Below are positions 62,836 through 64,000 of a stretch of 64,000 nt of DNA, piece by piece; the first letter of the stretch is position 1; every line of letters begins with the position of its first letter. Under the pieces are notes generated by a model. The model saw nothing but the letters and a program-made list of their open reading frames with translations, searched no databases and was not told where the DNA came from. Origin of the DNA: Lepas anatifera (Eukaryota; Arthropoda; Thecostraca; Lepadidae); NCBI GenBank assembly GCA_034440635.1, contig JAOTON010000200.1, forward strand, positions 620,001 through 684,000. Direction: 5' to 3'. A program made the position numbers and the translations under genes.

Positions 62836-62945
62836 TAGGGTTACTGTTAACCCTATTTCCGTCAGGCTCCCGGCTACCCCTATTTCCGGCAAGGGGGCAA
62901 TATCGGCCCCCCTAAGATCTCGTAATCTAACCGGCCGATTTTGAA
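62836..62945. mobile_element. terminus of an AGGTCA-family element, reverse orientation
   Basis: TTAACCCTATTTCCGTCAGG, a spacer, CCCTATTTCCGGCAAGG, the core GGGGGCAATATCGGCCCCCC and TAAGATCTCG. This is the duplicated-terminus plus core plus GAGATCTTA architecture of the other copies, with different terminal sequence. The rest of the element is not recognisable. Confidence 0.5.
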
Positions 62946-64000
62946 AATTCAAAGTGCCATAGATTCCTCTGCTGCTATACTTTATTTTGAAAAAAAAGAA
63001 AATTTCAAAGTTTTTATTTTTAGGAGAAGGTCGTGCAAAATATACAATTTTTGTGTATTTTTTAGATTTTCCATAACCCTTGTCTCTGTTGTACGATTTT
63101 CACAAAACTAGTTCAGATTTACAAATAATTGACCCAAAATTTTCATATACTCGAGTTACGCAAAAATTCGAAATTCAATGGCAGTTCCAGGACCAGGACT
63201 ATGAGGGGAAATATATACAACCTAAAAAGTTTTTGTTACGCGGATTAGAAGCCGTCATATACTGCTTGGCATCTTTGACACATAAATAAATAAGAAAAAA
63301 GTGAAAAACTCATCAGGGGCGGATGCAGTAAGGTAAAACAGTGGGGTAAAATACATACCAACAATATGCGAATGGTATGCATGAGTATATTAGTCCCTCG
63401 ACTAGTTGAAATTTAATTTCTGATAATTTTTACCCTCCCATGGCAGCTCTGGGAAAGGGGGTGACATAGGCGGATCAAGGACTCGTCGTGGGGGTGGGGG
63501 TGATTGGAAACACATTTTCAATATACAACGATATTGAGTCGCGGCGGTGATACTGGCTGGGAATATACATTTTGAAAATGTGTAGTGACTGGACACGCCT
63601 CTGGTAATCTAGAATTGGGTTATAACTATTTTGAATTTTCATATACCCAATTGTATTCGCCCCTGGCACGGCTGTAAGCAGTCTTCTCACTTACTAACGT
63701 TTAGTCCTTCTTGATAACATTCCCCCATTTTGAACTGCTGTAACCGCCCCTGATGAATACAAATAGTGACAATTGTGAATGCACTATCATCTCACAAAAA
63801 ATGATATAATAAAACCATATAACTGGTGTCAGGATCAGCAGAGACGGCTTCCTTTACAAAAAAACCCATCGCATACGATAATAATTGGTTTGTGGATAGA
63901 ACCTCCCCAAAACCCAGCCATAGCTCCGCCCCTGGTAAATACATAATCTTGAAAATTTCAGAAAACCTGCCTGTACTAGTTTTAGGAAAAGTCAGGAAGT
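62946..64000. other. repeat-derived, no gene
   Basis: AT-rich with several GGGGCGGATG- and CCGCCCCTG-type MITE fragments (63316, 63466, 63745, 63930). Confidence 0.4.
63313..63757. mobile_element. possible MITE with TCATCAGGGGCGG termini
   Basis: Inverted ends TCATCAGGGGCGG near 63311-63323 and CCGCCCCTGATGA near 63745-63757; CATAGGCGGATC at 63465 suggests a second element within. No target duplication was found. Confidence 0.45.

Overview
The window is eukaryotic genomic DNA from an invertebrate animal. The evidence is interrupted exons with GT/AG junctions, large introns, long dinucleotide microsatellites, tRNA-derived SINEs, non-LTR retrotransposons and many short inverted-repeat elements. 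The one recognisable host gene is a roughest/kirre-type (Neph/KIRREL, SYG-1) immunoglobulin cell-adhesion gene. I cannot fix the phylum. An arthropod or another protostome fits, and nothing is diagnostic.

Layout. (1) 4.4-28.9 kb, minus strand: the 5' part of the rst/kirre-like gene in seven coding exons. They encode a signal peptide, Ig1, Ig2, Ig3 and the first half of Ig4; the rest lies off the left edge. All exon phases fit and every Ig domain is cut just before its C-strand Trp. The introns are packed with transposable elements. (2) 30.1-32.8 kb: upstream sequence without a recognised gene, ending in a GC-rich block. (3) 32.8-40.8 kb: a degenerate plus-strand CR1/Jockey-group LINE, split by a younger minus-strand I-group LINE (endonuclease, reverse transcriptase, RNase H). 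An 11-bp target-site duplication marks the insertion. (4) 40.8-64 kb: repeat-rich DNA with TTAA-flanked elements, SINEs and hAT-like MITEs, but no gene I recognise.

The main discovery concerns the adhesion gene. Four minisatellites with similar unit lengths (about 47, 45, 41 and 44 bp) abut four of its seven exons, and each unit resembles the edge of the exon it touches. The exon 1 array repeats signal-peptide codons and carries about 23 TGACGTCA (CRE-type) sites. The exon 2 array looks like decayed copies of its donor. The exon 3 array repeats its acceptor, and the exon 6 array repeats its last coding bases plus the GTAAGT donor about 37 times. The gene therefore carries dozens of duplicated splice sites. 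One alternative donor keeps frame and adds 15 residues, and the nearest duplicated exon 3 acceptor leads to a stop.

A second pattern is a family of TTAA/ATAA-flanked, AGGTCA-rich elements. Terminal sequence and subterminal hairpin core differ from copy to copy but tend to match between the two ends of one copy. Frameshifts in both LINEs fall mostly in homopolymers, so assembly error must be weighed against real decay.
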